The notes under the pieces were generated by a model, which saw only the letters and a program-made list of their open reading frames with translations, was not told where the DNA came from and did not search any database. Below, one piece after another: positions 1 through 24,478 of a stretch of DNA of 64,000 nucleotides. This stretch comes from Doris montereyensis (Eukaryota; Mollusca; Gastropoda; Nudibranchia; Dorididae), in the NCBI GenBank assembly GCA_037039925.1, contig JAXRKP010000092.1, positions 440,001 through 504,000 on the forward strand, read 5' to 3'. Positions within the stretch are counted from its first letter, which is position 1. Every line of letters begins with the position of its first letter. The position numbers were made by a program, and so were the translations under genes.

Positions 1-879
1 ATACTATCTAATGTCACTGGGTTCTGTGGATTTCTTACAGCATACAGGCTATCGTGATGTCACTGGTTACCCGTGGATTGCGTACAGCATACAGGTTATC
101 GTGATGTCACTGGTTGCCTGTGGGTTGCCTACAGAATACAGGCTACCATGATGTCACTGGTTGCTTGTGGATTGCCTACAGCATACAGGTTATCGTGATG
201 TCACTGGTTACCCGTCGACTGCCTACAGCATACAGGCTATCAAGATGTCACTCGTTGCTTGTGGATTGCCTACAACACAGGCTAGCGTGATGTCACTGGT
301 TGCCCGTGTATTGCCTGCAGCATAACACTATCGTGATGTTACTGGTTGCCTGTATATTGTCTACAGCGTACAGGTTATCGTGATGTCACTGGTTATCTGT
401 GGATTGCCTACAGCATACATACTATTGTGGTGGTGTCACTGGTTGCCTGTGTATTGCCTACAACACACAGACTATCGTGATGTCACTGATTGCCTATAGA
501 TTGCCTACAGCAAAAATGTTATTGTAATGTCACTGGTTACCTGTGGATTTCCTACAGCATACATACTATCGTGATGTTACTGGGTTCTGGGGCTTTCCTA
601 CAGCATACTGGCCATCGTGATGTCACTGGGTTCTGGGGCTTTCCTACAGCATACTGGCCATCGCGATGTCACTGGTTGCCTGTGTATTGCCCATAGCATA
701 TAGGCTATCGTGATGTCACTGCTTGCCTATGGATTGCCTACAGCAAATAGGCTATTGTGATGTCATTGGTTGCCTGTGGATTGCCTATAGCACACAGGCT
801 ATCGTGATGTTACTGGTTACCTGTGGATTGCTTACAGCATACAGACTATCGTGATGTCACTGACTGCCTATGGATTGCC
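1..879. repeat. 47-bp tandem satellite, about 18 copies
   Basis: A unit of about 47 bp (core ATCGTGATGTCACTGGTT, then GCCTGTGGATTGCCTACAG) recurs from the first base to about 879. Units differ at a few positions and occasionally gain or lose bases. The array starts before the window. Each unit carries GTGATGTCAC, one base from a CRE palindrome. Short open frames inside follow from the repeat and are not genes. Confidence 0.95.
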
Positions 880-1230
880 GTTAAATCTTGTCTTCTCATA
901 GCAGTTTTTTCATGAGTGTGTCGGGGATTGTAGTAGGAGAAATGAGAAGAGGATTCAGGGATCCTTGGTTACTCTAGAGTCCACATGATTGTCACGTGTA
1001 GGCCTATTTTTGTATCGTTTGGCTTTTGTCATTTTGGATTGAGATACATGTAATCATTTCGTGTTTCCCTTGTCTTACGCATTCCTTAATTGTTCCTGTG
1101 TTTCTCTTCTCCATGAATTCAAAATGTATCAAAATAAATTTGCTACCGTGTTTCACTCAAATGTGTGTTTTTTCCACAGTATACATCTACCTATTACACT
1201 TCCAGTATGTCGACGGTCTTCTCCGACTCT
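880..1230. other. Unannotated spacer
   Basis: AT-rich non-repetitive DNA between the satellite and the first LINE fragment. I see no gene, RNA or terminal repeat here. Confidence 0.5.
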
Positions 1231-1289
1231 GATCAAAGGGTAAGCGGTAAGACACCTGTACGGGCACCAAGTCAAAGTTGATAACGAGG

Positions 1290-2110
1290 CACATCATATT
1301 TTTTTTTAACATCATGAAATGAGTGAGACAAGTCTGTGTTCTCTCACCAGACCTCTTCAACTTATATAGCGAAATCATCTTTCGTGAAATTGAAAATATG
1401 AGAGGTATAAGCATTGGTGGCGTTAACTTGACCAACATAATATACCGCACGCAGATGATGCCGTGTTAATGGCATACACGCCAGATGATGTCCAACAAAT
1501 GTTAGACAAATTAGTAGACTTTAGTGAGACAAAATGATTGTAACTCAACGTGATAAAACCAAGAATGCATGGTAGCTTGTAAACAAGATGACATCCTTTA
1601 ATTTAACAAGTACCGTAGAGGAGAAGCTATACAACAAGTAATACAGTTTAAATACCTCAGCGCAATCATAACAAACGACTGCAAAGATACTACCGAAATA
1701 AAGTAGAGAATAGCAGTAGCGAAACAAACGTTCCATAATATTAGAGCTGTTGTCTCCAATTCAAAAATGAAAGCAGATACAAGATTACAAACAGCGATGA
1801 CATGTCTTTTCCATACTTTAATGCATGTGAAACGTGGACTTGAGATGTACAATGTAACACACGTTTAGAAACAGTTGAAATGTGGATATATCGAAGAATA
1901 TTGGAAATTCCGTAGACAGCAAAAGTAACAAACATGGAAGTTCTAGTGAAAATAAGAAAAGAAAGAGAACTTATAGAGAACATCAAGATAAAGCAAATAA
2001 GATTATTTTGCCATATATGGAGACAAAATACGTTCGATATCACCATCAATTGGGAGTTGACAAGAACTGCTGAATACAGAACGTAGAGAGGGACGGTCGG
2101 CAACGTGTTG
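1290..2110 (+). mobile_element. Degraded non-LTR retrotransposon, reverse transcriptase 3' half
   Basis: Read across frames, the plus strand gives SPDLFNLYSEIIFREIE (about 1345-1395), then GGVNLTNI and a broken YADDAVLMA (about 1420-1475), FKYLSAIITNDCKDTTEI (about 1650-1705), KQTFHNIRAVVSNSKM and a tail resembling ERELIENIKIKQIR (about 1960-2005). These are the order and motifs of a LINE reverse transcriptase from the catalytic palm through the C-terminal region. Frameshifts and stops show it is dead. The 5' half, including the endonuclease, is absent. Confidence 0.85.
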
Positions 2111-3496
2111 AATAGCAAGCCACAGATTAATGAGGATGATGTTGATGATCAAAGGGAAATAACACCTGTAATTCTTTTTTCAATGGGGGAATTCCAAGTA
2201 GCGCCATCTTGTGGGGATTCCCTTACATTTACTTCCGCCATATTTTCAGTTTTGAGGACGTACTCAAACCAGCAAAATGTTCACAATGGAGTGAATGATG
2301 ACTGATGACAAATCGCTCAGGAATTTGTCGTAACTTTCGACTCTCTTCATTCATATGTGTTCTGTGGTTTCGCCAGCATAACGCAGGTATCGCTTGTGGA
2401 TTATATAAGTATTTTTTTTATCATACTATGATATGGAACTAGATCTAGATCTAGATCTAGATCTAAGCTCAATCGTGTTATCACGAAGGAGGACGTTCTC
2501 ATTCTTCATTCTACTTGTAGATCTACTTAGATTTTAGACTAGAGCTAGGGATGGAACATCTAGAGCTAAAACTACTTAACAAACATACAACTCTGTATAA
2601 TTTCTAGATTTAGATCTTACTAATCAAAGACATAGACTAGTGTTCTAGACACTAGATCTAGATCTAATCTAGACGTAGAATCCTCCCCACCCCCCCCCAC
2701 CCCCCCACCCCCCCCCCCCTCATCTTAAAGATATCACTTTAAATTTTAAAATGTTTTCATGAAATGGCAACAGTTTTTGTACCGATCATCAGACGTTGCG
2801 TGGAAGCTTTAAAATTTGCTAAATGACGCAAATTTTAGTTAAATCTAGATATATCTATATTGACTGCATGTATGCTTATATATATTAACAGGCTCATAAA
2901 TATACTATAAAGAATGCTTTGTTGTTATATTTTAGATATAGATCTATATTTTATTTTTATCGTTTATCTTCGAAAAACAATTTTCATTTCTAGTTATAGG
3001 CTACGACTAGATCTTGCAAAGCATCAGCTAGCGCTAACTGGTATTTTTGAAATTTCAAATAAGTTGTTTACTGTCTTCCCTTATTGCAAATTTGTAATTT
3101 ATATACATTTCACACCTTCAGTGTAAATTTTTGCCTTGATTGATACTTCCTTTCATTCATTCTCTATCATTTCTTCTTTCTAGACCCAGTGAGATATAGA
3201 TCTAGTCTTATATTTATCCTATTTTTTAAATCATGTTTCCCATACTCACACGTCTCTCTCCCTTTCTTTCTTCCCTGCCTTTTTTCTTTTTTTCTCTTTC
3301 TCTCTCTCTTTTCTCTCTCTATTTCTCTCCTCTCTATCTCCTTCTTACCTTTTATTCCTTACTTATTTTCATATTTTTATTTCATTCTAGATCTGAACCT
3401 TCCGCTCTCGCTCATTCTTCACACCCCCTCTGCTACGTTTCTTATCATCACTGTCTTTTTTTCTTTCTTTCTTTCTCCTTTATGTTTTTCTTCTGA
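2111..3496. other. AGATCT-rich and pyrimidine-rich non-coding DNA
   Basis: Contains a short (AGATCT)n run at about 2437-2465, scattered CTAGAT words, a C-rich tract at about 2686-2720, and a pyrimidine-rich stretch at about 3240-3480 that gives Ser/Phe/Leu-rich frames without gene character. It lies upstream of the first coding exon of the CCDC85 gene and could hold its promoter or an untranslated exon, but I cannot place either. Confidence 0.5.
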
Positions 3497-3645
3497 CATC
3501 ACATTATGTGATGCCTGAGGTAGTACATACATCTAGATTCTAGATATTTCTCGTTTGTTGTCTAACGAAGGGTTATACCCGAAACGTCACGGGTTTGTTC
3601 TGTCTTTATTAGTGAAGTTGTCACTTATTGTCATATTTCGCCCTA
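3497..3645 (+). repeat. Interspersed structured repeat, copy 1 (hammerhead-like core)
   Basis: Closely matches the two copies at 25.2 and 25.6 kb. It has a CATCACA/TGTGATG hairpin at about 3500, then CTAACGA (3562-3568), a GGG/CCC hairpin with loop TTATA, and GAAACGTC (3581-3588), ending at CATATTTCGCC. In this copy the CTGANGA box is mutated to CTAACGA. Confidence 0.7.
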
Positions 3646-3848
3646 GATCTAGACAATAACTTTATCATTACATGAGTATTTCCTACTAGCCTACTTTTAT
3701 ACTTATAATGTTTACCGATAAAGATTTTTAATACAGGTATATAGTCTCTGTCAGTTATCATCTGTATCTTATGAAAATTATTGTTATTTCCAGTCATAAA
3801 TTGAATCTTATCTTTTTCTTTGTCTTCATTCAGAATTTGTTGTTGGAG

Positions 3849-15730
<11,882 letters not shown>

Positions 15731-17647
15731 CTCTAATTCTAATAATCCTCCAGACTTAATGTCAAATTGGTCTGATCTACATTATCTCTACAATATGGGT
15801 TGTTGTTTTTTTTTCGACATGATATGCCAAACCCATTTTCTTGGTATTTCCGTGTCAAAATCACATCATTTTTGTATAGTCATATTTTCTTAATGATGGT
15901 TTTATTTTTATAACCATGTGTTGACTGCATATCAAAAGCTATTTTAAAAAGCATATATATATTATATTATTATATAGAGATGATTTTTTTTTATTGATGA
16001 TTTGGACACGTTGTTATTAGTTTGGTACATTTTATGGGAGTTAAAAATTATTATAATAATTTTTAAATGGTTCAATTTTCGCTCTTTGCCATATGAACCT
16101 GAACAGGATGGATTGCAACACTAGCTTTCCTTTCACTTTCTTCAATGAGCCCCAATCTTTGTGTCAGTCTCCCTCTCACATACCACTAGATCTATTACCA
16201 AAGCAGTTCCTTTCACAACCAACTCTCTGCTCAAAAGTGCTCAACAAATGTGTTGCTTAGGTTTTAGAGAGGTTGTCAGCAATTTACAGAGGATCTTAAA
16301 TGAAAGGGAATGAATAGCAACCTAGTGTTATCCAAAAGGGTTGGGGAAGAAAATTTTCAGAAAACAAGACAACGCATGTGATGGTGTGCTAAAATAGTGT
16401 AACGAGAGAAGCCATAGGTATAAAAGTGGATGATTTAGTGATATGTTACAGCTTAACCCAATGTGCCCAGTTGTGCCTATATCTAGTGAACTGCACCCTA
16501 GAAATGCTCTTTTTTACTATGGTAACAATAATGTAACACCTCTTCTGGCACTTTCCGGAAGTATGCGGTTGTTTCACTTTCAGTGACTGCTTACAGAAAT
16601 GCAATCGGTTTCATAGTTTTTATTCTATGTTTGTTTACGACTTACTCTTTTCACAACACATCTTCATTATCAATGGCTTTCGAAAATCCATTTTTGGGGG
16701 TGATGATGGTGCAAATAATGAGGAAGAAGACCTAATACTATTAATAGCAGTGAATTCAGTTAAATCTGATAGTTGATGTCGATCCTCATGAGTTAAATGT
16801 AGAGAATGAAGTGAACATTACATCTACGAATGGGCCTACTACCGATACAATGCTGAATGGCGACCTGGGTTGGATTAAGGATCTTGCAAAAAAATGCAAT
16901 GTTTTTTTCCTTCTGAAATTCCTTTTACTTTTTCAAAGTAGAATAAGTAGAATGCGTTTACTTGAAATTCAATATTTCTTCTATTTTGTGAAATTTTTTC
17001 ATTGATGGGAAATAGTGAATAGTGAGTTTTATTATGTTTGGCCCATCTTTGTGAGTGAGTTGTGTCCCTTGACTGGGTTGCAAGGGGATGGAAGCAACCA
17101 GTACAGCTGGGTTGAATTGTGGAGAAATTTTTTTAAAACTGTAAGAGATGTAGTCCAATTTATTATGCGAAGATCAACAGTCAGATCATGGCTGTTAAAA
17201 TGATGATCAAATGTTGACAAGTATAAAACCAAAGGCCTTACGACCATGGTCTTTATTTTCTTATTTTGCATTTGTATGTCAGGGGAAGAGATGAATGAGG
17301 AGAGAGAGAGAGAGAGAATGTGTATTTTTTTAATTATAGCTGTGATTTTTGCCAGTGGTGGATACATTGAAGTTCATATTCTGTATGGTTTACCCAATTC
17401 CTTCAACCTATCATCCACTAGATATAATTATATATCAATACACTACCCATATGTGAGGCACAAAGACAAAGACAATTGATATTACTATTTTATCAGGGAT
17501 ATGATAGATTCCAATAATAATTCCAGTAATATGCTTAAAGAATTCAAAAATCACAGTGATGTATTTTTAAATATACAAAAAAAAGAAAAATTCAAGGCAC
17601 TCCTTTACTTTAAAGAAACAAAGTTGTTTTGTTTTTTATATATATCC
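15731..17647. other. Probable 3' UTR and downstream AT-rich DNA
   Basis: AT-rich DNA after the CCDC85 stop. I see no AATAAA close to the stop; one occurs at 17985-17990, beyond this stretch. A Glu/Asp-rich frame near 16680-16900 has no recognisable domain. TTAACCC near 16453 could be a piggyBac-like end, but no partner end was found. Confidence 0.4.
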
Positions 17648-17907
17648 TCGGTGCAAGTCACTTTCTGCATAAATTTAAAAAATGGGAAAGGGCGGTTTTC
17701 TATTTTTTGGCTTGTCTTTGATCATTCTTCTAGCACAATGAAACACATTTATTTAGAGCAAATAATATTTATATATATATACATGTATATATATATGTAA
17801 AATCTTAAATTATAAAAGATTGATCAAAGAGAAGCCAAAAAACATGGGGGGAAATCAACTTTCCAGATTTTTTATTTATTTACGTGGATAGTGACTTGCA
17901 CCGACAA
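17648..17907. repeat. Foldback (inverted-repeat) element
   Basis: The arm from TCGGTGCAAGTCACTTTC (left) to TGGCTTGTCTTTGATCA is matched in reverse complement by the right arm running from TTGATCAAAGAGAAGCC to GTGACTTGCACCGA. The arms are about 90 bp and imperfect, around an AT-rich centre of (TA) runs. It resembles a MITE. I could not fix a target duplication. Confidence 0.7.
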
Positions 17908-20900
17908 TATAATTGACAGGAAATTGTTGCAGACAGTAAAAAGATTAAATTTTTTAGCCCTACTTAGTAGTATACCATATTAAAAATAAAATGAAGGATC
18001 GTAACCATATCTTCACTGCCCAACTAATTGCACATCCCTTCCTCTGGAGTGTAATTTGAAATGATATTGCCTCATACCTCTTTTACTAGTCTCAAATTTG
18101 TCTGGACGTTAAAGGAACTGTAATAATTTGTGTGATTTTGAGAATGTGATTTATTGAATTGTGATGAATGCCAAATTAAATTTTCATTTGACTTTGACAT
18201 AGGAATGAATTTAAGGTGCTTAAATATTTGTGAGATTTGTGTCTACTACTTAACAAAAAGCCTTATTTGCTCATATCAATGTATTATTGGGTTTAATGAG
18301 AAATTAGATGCCTAGAATAGAAGGCTATATCAATTACAGTGAATAAATCAATAGCAATAATAATAAGAGGATATATTTGGGGGATAACTTAGTGATTTTC
18401 TCTCAAAATAAAATGTGATAAAATATTTTCTTAAATCTCCTGTAAAAATCATCACTTGTCCTAAAAGTTATTGTTTACTTATTTCTCAATGTCTTTAGCA
18501 TACCTTTGGTAAGGAGCTTAAAAAAAGACTGGATATTTGATGGAAATAATTAATTAGTACTAATTAGAAGCTAATTTGTTTTATTAGCACTATAAAAATG
18601 ATTTTTGTATTATTTATTACTCAGATAAATAAAATATTTGTGTGTGATAAGAGTGATAAGATTTAGACATGGACTCAATAGGGTCTCATAATTGTGTTTA
18701 TCAAATGTACATTAAATAAGTATGTATTAATCTCTGCACTGGTGTGTGAGAATTATATAGTTAAAGCATGATGAAAAGTTTGTCATGTATCAAATATTGG
18801 TTGTGATTTGACTATGCAATCCCTCAGTCAAAGGTCATCGTTAGTCTTTTTTTTTCCTGATAAACTATTTTTGCTATTCAATGAGTGCTTTCGTTTCGTA
18901 ACTGAATAAAAGCAAAGCTTCATTCAAGAGCAGCACTCTATTGAATCTCTTTGTATTATATTTGATACAACAGTTGATATCATCACATTTATCTTTTTCT
19001 TTCTCACAGATGCACACATAACACATCTTGTCACAACATTTTTGCATAATTATTGCCATAAAATTTAGACATTATCGTACCAATGCTAGCGATAAAAAAA
19101 AATGCATCATCTTTTACGTTTGTTGCATTATAGTATTTAACTTACTTAAACTGTGAAAATACCAAGTGTAGGGTGAAAATTCGTTCTTATTTTTACACTG
19201 TGCTAATGGTTGTGCTTGCTTTTTTTTTTTCACCCTTCCTGACTCAATTAAATGATGCAATACAATCTTGTTTTTCATCTCTTTTGACTGAAAAATTTGT
19301 GTTATAATAAATCGAATTCATTAAATCTGAAGGAAAGATTTAGATTTGTGAGATTTGAGATCAACAGGCAGCAAACTGTTTCAAAAGATCAAATACTTTG
19401 CTGATGAATAAATTATTTGTATTTTTACTATATAAATTCTCTGATTGTATTATAAATTTGTACAGATCTATTACAATATGTATTTACGTTTACATGCTTT
19501 TTAGAAATCTCCCAAATTGGGATCTATTTTCATATTTAATTTCCATAGTAAACAAAAATTGAAGAGATAAATTGTAATTTCAGATTTAGCCAAATGTTAT
19601 GATAAAATGATTTATTGTTGCAAACAATGTTCTATTTCTATGCATTTGTTGTTGGATTGGGGCATTTTTTCATCCCCATTCCCTCGCTTGTTTTTTTTCT
19701 TCTTTTTTTTTCCTTTCTGTATACAGGAAAAAAAAAACCCACAACACAGTGTACTTAAGTTTACTAGTCCTTTTTCTCTATCCATCATATAGAAAACAAT
19801 TTGTTGGAAAATAAATTTCATTTTCACAATGACTAGAGTATTTTAGCAAATATGATGTTGCCTCAATTCTTTTCATTAATTTATTTTAAAAAGTGATTTA
19901 TCCCAAACACATGTGTGAGGTAGTGTAATGCGTAAACTTCACTGGTACTCATGACAGCAATTAAATGAAGGTTGTAGTATGGAAAAGTATACTACAGAAG
20001 GGGCCACATACTCAAGTTGATCTTGCTAAGGCTGCAAATGCAGTGGTTTCACTGATTTCCCTTTTCGGAGAGTAGACATTGCAATCAGGATGTCTGCTAT
20101 TTGAGACACATGTGTTGCATGCAGTAACCCTTCAGAGCTGACTGTCTTGTGCCAATGACCCAATATTAAAACATGGAGGCACTGTGCGTGTTGGCCTTAC
20201 ACTTACAGGGTTCAAAATTAAGCTCAAAGTTACATCTAGTGGTATTTGCAATTTATATTGCAGAATTCACATATAAAATACAAAATTTAAAACACACCGT
20301 TTCAGTAAACTTTTGCACCAAAAATTTTGGCTTTGCAACATCCCATCATGATTGCCATTTTTATTTTAGATTTCATGACGCTGAGCGAATGTGGTTGGTG
20401 AAAAACGGGAATGATTATAATGCTGCACTAAAATCAAAATCGTCATGAATTTGCTGTGAAAGTGGGGATGCTAGTGATTGGTGCCACTCTGATGTTGACT
20501 TGAGATCATGATAAAGAGCTCCTGCAACTTCTGCAAGTTGAGAGTGGTTCCCAGTTTTAAAAAAAGTGAATATCAAGTCATTGCATTCGCAGACTAGGTC
20601 AAATTTCCTGGATGGAACAATCCCCATTGTAATTATTTAAGTTTAAGTAAGAAATTATCAAAAGAATTTCAACTTTGTTATAGAAAAAATACCATGTTGA
20701 GACAGTTATTTTCTCATCCCAAACACTTGTTTGTTATATTTATACCCACTAAATGACTACGTCACTCTCCAGTGGATGATTACTAACCATCTGTCATTTG
20801 ATCCAGAGACTTGAAGGCTGAATTTGAATGGAAGAATAATAATAATAATATATATTATTAGCAATAATAGCAAGCTTCCTCTCCTCGTGACTCATAGGTG

Positions 20901-21344
20901 CACAAATTGGATGGGTCAGCAAATGATTTACCTTTCTCTTCTTACATGGCTAGAGTCCCTTTACTCAACTGCCTTTATCCTTTCTTCTTGGAATTTCATC
21001 CCCTCCTCATGTCTCTCGTCTTTCTCACTGCCTCTCTCTCTAGTATTAATATTACATTTATTATTATCACACATCGTCCCTTGTGTAGGGGCATAGGTCA
21101 CAGGCAGTAACCCTTCAGAGCTGACTATCTTATGCATTTGTTTCTAGTTGTTCCCTGGAATACCTGCTATTTCTCATCTTGGTCTGGATCTCTCACCTCC
21201 ATGTGCCTCTTGGTCAACCCCTTATTCTTTGACTTCATTTAACCCTGTGGGTTCCAACAGAGAACTTGTCTTGTGATGATCTCTTATTACGGCCCATAGA
21301 GTCAGAGCTGATCCTGGTTTCTCATCGCTTGAAGCAGCTCAGGT
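17908..21344. other. AT-rich DNA without recognisable genes
   Basis: No conserved protein, RNA gene or terminal repeat was recognised. A minus-strand frame at 20415-20627 (starts MGIVPSRKFDLVCECNDL) has ordinary amino-acid composition and could be an exon or a transposon relic, but I recognise no family and see no paired exon. Confidence 0.4.
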
Positions 21345-21349
21345 GATAA

Positions 21350-21570
21350 TATTAATACTTTAATATTTACCTCCTGGATAGGATGCTACTCTGATGTAGG
21401 TTTTTGTGACCAAGCTAGTACTGGTACCCATTTGCACCTGGGTTGAGTGAGGGAAATGAGTGTAAAGTGTTTTCCAAAGGAACACAATGTCAGACCTAGC
21501 TTTACCAGGATTCGAACCCAAGACTTCATGATCCCCAGTCTGGCAGCCTAATGACTAAGCCACCGGCAGT
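21350..21570 (-). mobile_element. tRNA-derived SINE
   Basis: Minus-strand copy of the family at 53228-53525. The reverse complement of TTCGAACCCAAGACTTCATG gives the B-box region, and CCAGTCTGGCAGCCTAATGA the anticodon-arm region. The 3' body, complementary to ACCTCCTGGATAGGATGCTA, is present. The 3' tail is shortened. Confidence 0.85.
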
Positions 21571-22111
21571 ACTGATGCTCTCTCTAACATGCACTATATT
21601 CTCTTTGTCTGTCTGTCTGTATGTTTCTCTCACTCTCTGTCTTTGTAGTGAATGGAGCAAGGGTTACTATACAGATGTCAGCTGTCAATTTTTAATGTCA
21701 TAAATTTGACCTAAATGTCAAGCTTTGAGGAAGGCTGTTCTGCCATTGGTCATTATCTTTAGTTTAGCACTGATGTAAGGTGTAAGCTGTGCACCACTGG
21801 TCAGATTGTGTTATATAAGGCTACATAATGTAAATGTAAGTGTAAGCATTGTAAAACAGCTGAAGGAGAGTAAAATATGATCTCGAATAGAAAGTCCTAT
21901 CCATCACAGATGTATTTATAACATTTAGCAATCCTAATAAACTCATAAATTTAGAGGTGTAGCAAAATTGCAATGTTGTAAGCTTGTTATCATGATAACG
22001 CAGGTTCAAACCCCGTAACTTGCCCATATATTTAGGAAAGGTATTTCACTCTGGCTTTACTTTCTCACTTGACTGAAGGACTTTGAATGAAATGGAATAC
22101 TCGGGGATGAA

Positions 22112-22867
22112 GGCAGCCGGTAATTTCATGACATTAAGTGAAACTTCCATTCATGGCAGCTTAGCGACATGTTTCTAGACCAATTAGGAGGCTTGACCTC
22201 TCAACACACTATCTATTCTTATATCAATGTTAGCGTAGGCTAATAAATCTTTTAATTTATTGTGCAGTTATTAAAGTAGACCTAGATCTAAAATTCCACA
22301 TAGATCTAAGATGTAGCTCTAGTTGTCAAGATCTACTATGTTGGACTATTATTAGATTTCGAAGAGGAATTGCGTAATTATTATTTTTATTGTGGAACAA
22401 CATGATATGTTTTCCACAAAAAAATCGTCAAAATCAACAGCCTCCAAGAATAGCACAATTAAACATGAGGCAAAATATTATAGACCTAGATCTAACTAGT
22501 ACATTGTACTACTAGACTTTCTAAATTACCTTGCATATTAAGGTAGATAAAGTTGAGTGTCCATGTCTGTCACCTGCTATTGCTAATGAATTGCTATCTT
22601 GTCAATACATAATAACAATTAAACAAATACAATAAGTAGATCTAATTTCTAGTATATGTATATCTAGAAATTTAGATATAGACCAGGGCCTACTTTAATA
22701 ATGATGTGATAAATCAATAGATCTAGTAGGCCAACATTGATAAACTATAAGAAAAAAGAGCATTGAGAGGTCAAGCCTCCTGTTGGGTCTAGAAGAAACA
22801 TGTCATTGTCATGAAAATACCTTCTCACAAAATAGTTTCATGACATGTCATGAAATTACTGGCTGCC
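22112..22867. mobile_element. Long-TIR foldback element, 756 bp
   Basis: The ends are GGCAGCCGGTAATTTCATG (left) and the reverse complement of CATGAAATTACTGGCTGCC (right). The arms extend about 190 bp inward with indels; both contain AGGAGGCTTGACCTCTCAA and ATATCAATGTTAGCG-like words in inverted order. The centre is AT-rich with AGATCT motifs. No open frame is present, so it is non-autonomous. Confidence 0.8.
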
Positions 22868-24189
22868 ATGGATAAACGATGTACAGTCGGTGAGCCTGCA
22901 CTTGTGCAAAGATACAGACTATAAATCCATCTTTATCTTTTTTAATAAAAAGATCTTAAGTCCCTGTTTAATAGTAATAGTAATATTATTCAATGGGTCA
23001 GCAAGTCATGAATAACTTTTTTATTGTCATTTATGTGTGTCTTATTTCACAAGAAATGCTCTGAGGATGATACTGAATGTTCAGGAAATGAAGGAAAACA
23101 AACATATAGAGCACAAAAACGATGACCTCTCAATAAAAATAAAGATAAAAAGAGAGAAAACTAACGACAAATTTGTTTTTCTAGTTGCATTGTCTGAATG
23201 AATTTTATTGACCACAGCTTGGTGAGAAAACAGAAAAGAACGTATTTTGCAACGCCATACTGAGCATGGCATGATGAGACACACAAAGGTTGCGATGAAG
23301 ACCAACAAAAATATTGCCTATCATTAAAACCTGCACCGATACATGAAACATCTAATTTCAACAAAATGAAGAAAGTTCCGCAAGACGTATCAATTCAAAT
23401 TTGTCTTCAAAGAGCTTGGAAAGTCTCTCTCTCACTACTCTCAGTCTCAGACAATGTACAAAAAAAATCAGAGCAGCTTTAATTAAAGGTCACCTGATAA
23501 TAGTAAAAGAAGAATCAAATTGAACAAAAGACAAAAAATCAAGACGTAACTGGAAGTGCAAATTGATAAAGATAAACAGAACATCTGTGCAAAGACATTA
23601 CTACGGAAGTCCTCGAGCATAAATAATAATAATATGATTTTGATTGATTCAAGTAGCACCTCTTATATTTATATTTATAGTTTGTAGAAATAACTAGAAA
23701 TTAGAAAGCAAGGCTTTTTTAAATATTTCTTTCATCTCTTGTAATTAATACTAATATACATTTGTAAATTTTTTGAGCATACACCACACCAAATAATAGG
23801 AAAATTACCACAAAAAAACTCGAGAAGGGTTCCAAGATCAATATTAATTATTATTCTAATCATACAAAAAACAAAATTCACCCCAAAACAACAGCAAACG
23901 AAGCACTATCTCTAGCTTCTTCAATTTTGTTTTTATAATTGAGACTTTTTGTCTATATAAGGATTCGCAGAAGACGTAATAAACATTTTTACTCATGCAT
24001 TACATAATATAGGCTTGTCAACATGCTTAAAAAATGGCACTTCAATTTCAAGGAACTAAATACTGTATGTACTTTACACCACTACATATAAATGCTACAT
24101 GTCAACATTGCTTATCAAACATCATACTTAAAGAACATTAACTGTATACTTTAGGATTGACTGAGCATGAATCAATGCTCAATACAATA
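22868..24189. other. AT-rich DNA without recognisable genes
   Basis: Two overlapping minus-strand frames (23081-23364) have no recognisable domain and no paired exon. Nothing else was seen. Confidence 0.4.
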
Positions 24190-24478
24190 CAAGGCCGTTA
24201 CGGCTTATCCCGGTTTCAATAGCCTAACGGCTGAGCGTAATTTATGAAAATATAAATTATAAATAATCACCTTCTGGACAGGACGCTAGCCTGACGCAGG
24301 CAGGCTTTATTCCAAAGCTAGTGCTTGTACCCATTGGCACCTGGATTAAGTGAGGAAAACACATGATAAGCATCTTTCCCAAGGAACACAATGTCGGAAC
24401 CAGCTTTGCTAGGATTCAAACCCGCAACCTCATGATCCCCAGTTCGGCAGCCTAACCAATCGGCCATCAACGCCACCA
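24190..24478 (-). mobile_element. tRNA-derived SINE
   Basis: Minus-strand copy of the same SINE. It runs from the 3' end near TTACGGCTTATCCCGG through ACCTTCTGGACAGGACGC and GCTAGTGCTTGTACCC to the tRNA-like head (reverse complement of TTCAAACCCGCAACCTCATG and CCTAACCAATCGGCCATC). About 20 AT-rich bases interrupt it near 24245-24265. Confidence 0.85.

Noticed and set aside
490..696. 68-residue frame with repeated TGHRDVTGFWGFPTAYW
   Set aside because: It follows from the 47-bp satellite; repeated peptides mirror the repeated DNA.
1..879. CRISPR-like array
   Set aside because: Units are contiguous without unique spacers, and the context is a eukaryotic genome.
3189..3518. 109-residue hydrophobic frame
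   Set aside because: Built from a TC-rich stretch, Ser/Phe/Leu-biased, overlapped by a similar frame in another register; no membrane-protein family fits.
16453..16900. piggyBac-type element starting at TTAACCC
   Set aside because: Only one end-like motif is seen; no matching GGGTTAA end or transposase motif was found nearby. The same holds for 4171 and 49324.
20415..20627. Minus-strand 70-residue frame as a conserved gene
   Set aside because: Composition is protein-like, but no family is recognised and no neighbouring exon in the same strand and phase was found.
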